DNA of 5,776 bases from Sulfurimonas sp. UBA6792 (GTDB lineage Bacteria > Campylobacterota > Campylobacteria > Campylobacterales > Sulfurimonadaceae): assembly GCA_002452425.1 (NCBI GenBank), contig DKFQ01000061.1:2391-8166 (forward strand), given 5' to 3'. Made by a program: the position numbers and the translations under genes. The notes beneath the pieces are model-generated. The model had not been told where the DNA came from. It worked only from the letters and a program-made list of their open reading frames with translations, and did not search any database. Shown piece by piece: positions 5,649 through 5,776 of the stretch (its first letter is position 1; every line of letters begins with the position of its first letter).

Positions 5649-5776
5649 CTATTTTGCAGAAATCTCTTTAAGCTCAAAATACTCTCTTTGGAGCTCTGCA
5701 TTCTCGTTTTTTAGTCTCTCTATCTCTGTTTGCAAATGGTTTTCGTAATCAACAAGACCCATATAAACCTGAAGAG
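5649..5776 (-). CDS. FtsB/DivIC-like coiled-coil protein (C-terminal part, runs off the right edge)
   Basis: Only the last 41 codons are visible, ending in TAG at 5649-5651. The sequence (VDYENHLQTEIERLKNENA, then ELQREYFELKEISAK) is a heptad-rich coiled coil with leucines at zipper spacing. An in-frame ATG at 5760-5762 is probably internal, since the frame stays open to the window edge. Coiled coils of this type directly before the AMIN gene are found downstream of eno in Helicobacter (the HP0155 position) and Campylobacter, and are often annotated as septum formation initiators of the FtsB/DivIC family: one membrane helix followed by a zipper that works in the divisome. The membrane helix would lie outside the window. 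The call depends on both the coiled coil and synteny recalled from memory. Confidence 0.6.
   Translation of the reverse strand, partial: LQVYMGLVDYENHLQTEIERLKNENAELQREYFELKEISAK

Noticed and set aside
5251..5748. Open frame of 165 codons on the plus strand across the AMIN gene and its upstream region
   Set aside because: It is antisense to the AMIN gene; its Val/Gly run is only the complement of the Thr/Pro linker.

Overview
The window looks like chromosomal core-genome DNA from a member of the Campylobacterota (Epsilonproteobacteria; Sulfurimonas- or Sulfurospirillum-like). The case rests on low-to-moderate GC, AT-rich spacers with AAGGA-type ribosome binding sites, and the right edge. There a small coiled-coil protein precedes an AMIN-domain protein whose mature N-terminus is RENPFFP. 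As I recall, this pair follows eno in Helicobacter and Campylobacter. The genus cannot be fixed from sequence alone. I see no mobile element, CRISPR array, rRNA or tRNA, and no gene-free stretch longer than about 65 bases.

Layout. (1) Positions 1-1848, minus strand: a probable operon read right to left. It holds a soluble calcineurin-like metallophosphoesterase, a secreted 156-residue protein with a thioredoxin-like layout but no cysteine in its mature part, and the N-terminal third of a MacB/FtsX-type ABC permease that starts at a GTG overlapping the previous stop (GTGA) and runs off the left edge. (2) Positions 1849-1909: a short divergent promoter region. (3) Positions 1910-4895, plus strand: a SYLF (Ysc84-like) exported protein, a small secreted DUF3015 protein, then a DUF4105 (Lnb_N) protein. 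The last is about 607 residues with an apparent outer-membrane beta-barrel C-terminal half. (4) Positions 4947-5776, minus strand: the AMIN protein and the C-terminal end of the FtsB/DivIC-like coiled-coil protein, running off the right edge.

The common theme is the cell envelope. Nearly every product is exported, membrane-bound or predicted to act on lipids, peptidoglycan or the outer membrane.

The most notable point is the DUF4105 gene. The first in-frame ATG lies at 3498, deep in the conserved domain, yet the frame is open and clearly coding from about 3063. It encodes an excellent signal peptide, but no ATG, GTG or TTG is available. An ATT at 3072, seven bases after an AGGA, is the best start candidate, and an 11-bp perfect hairpin lies just upstream. 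Annotation that allows only canonical starts would lose about 140 residues of this protein, including its export signal. DUF3015 and DUF4105 together may form an undescribed two-gene envelope system.
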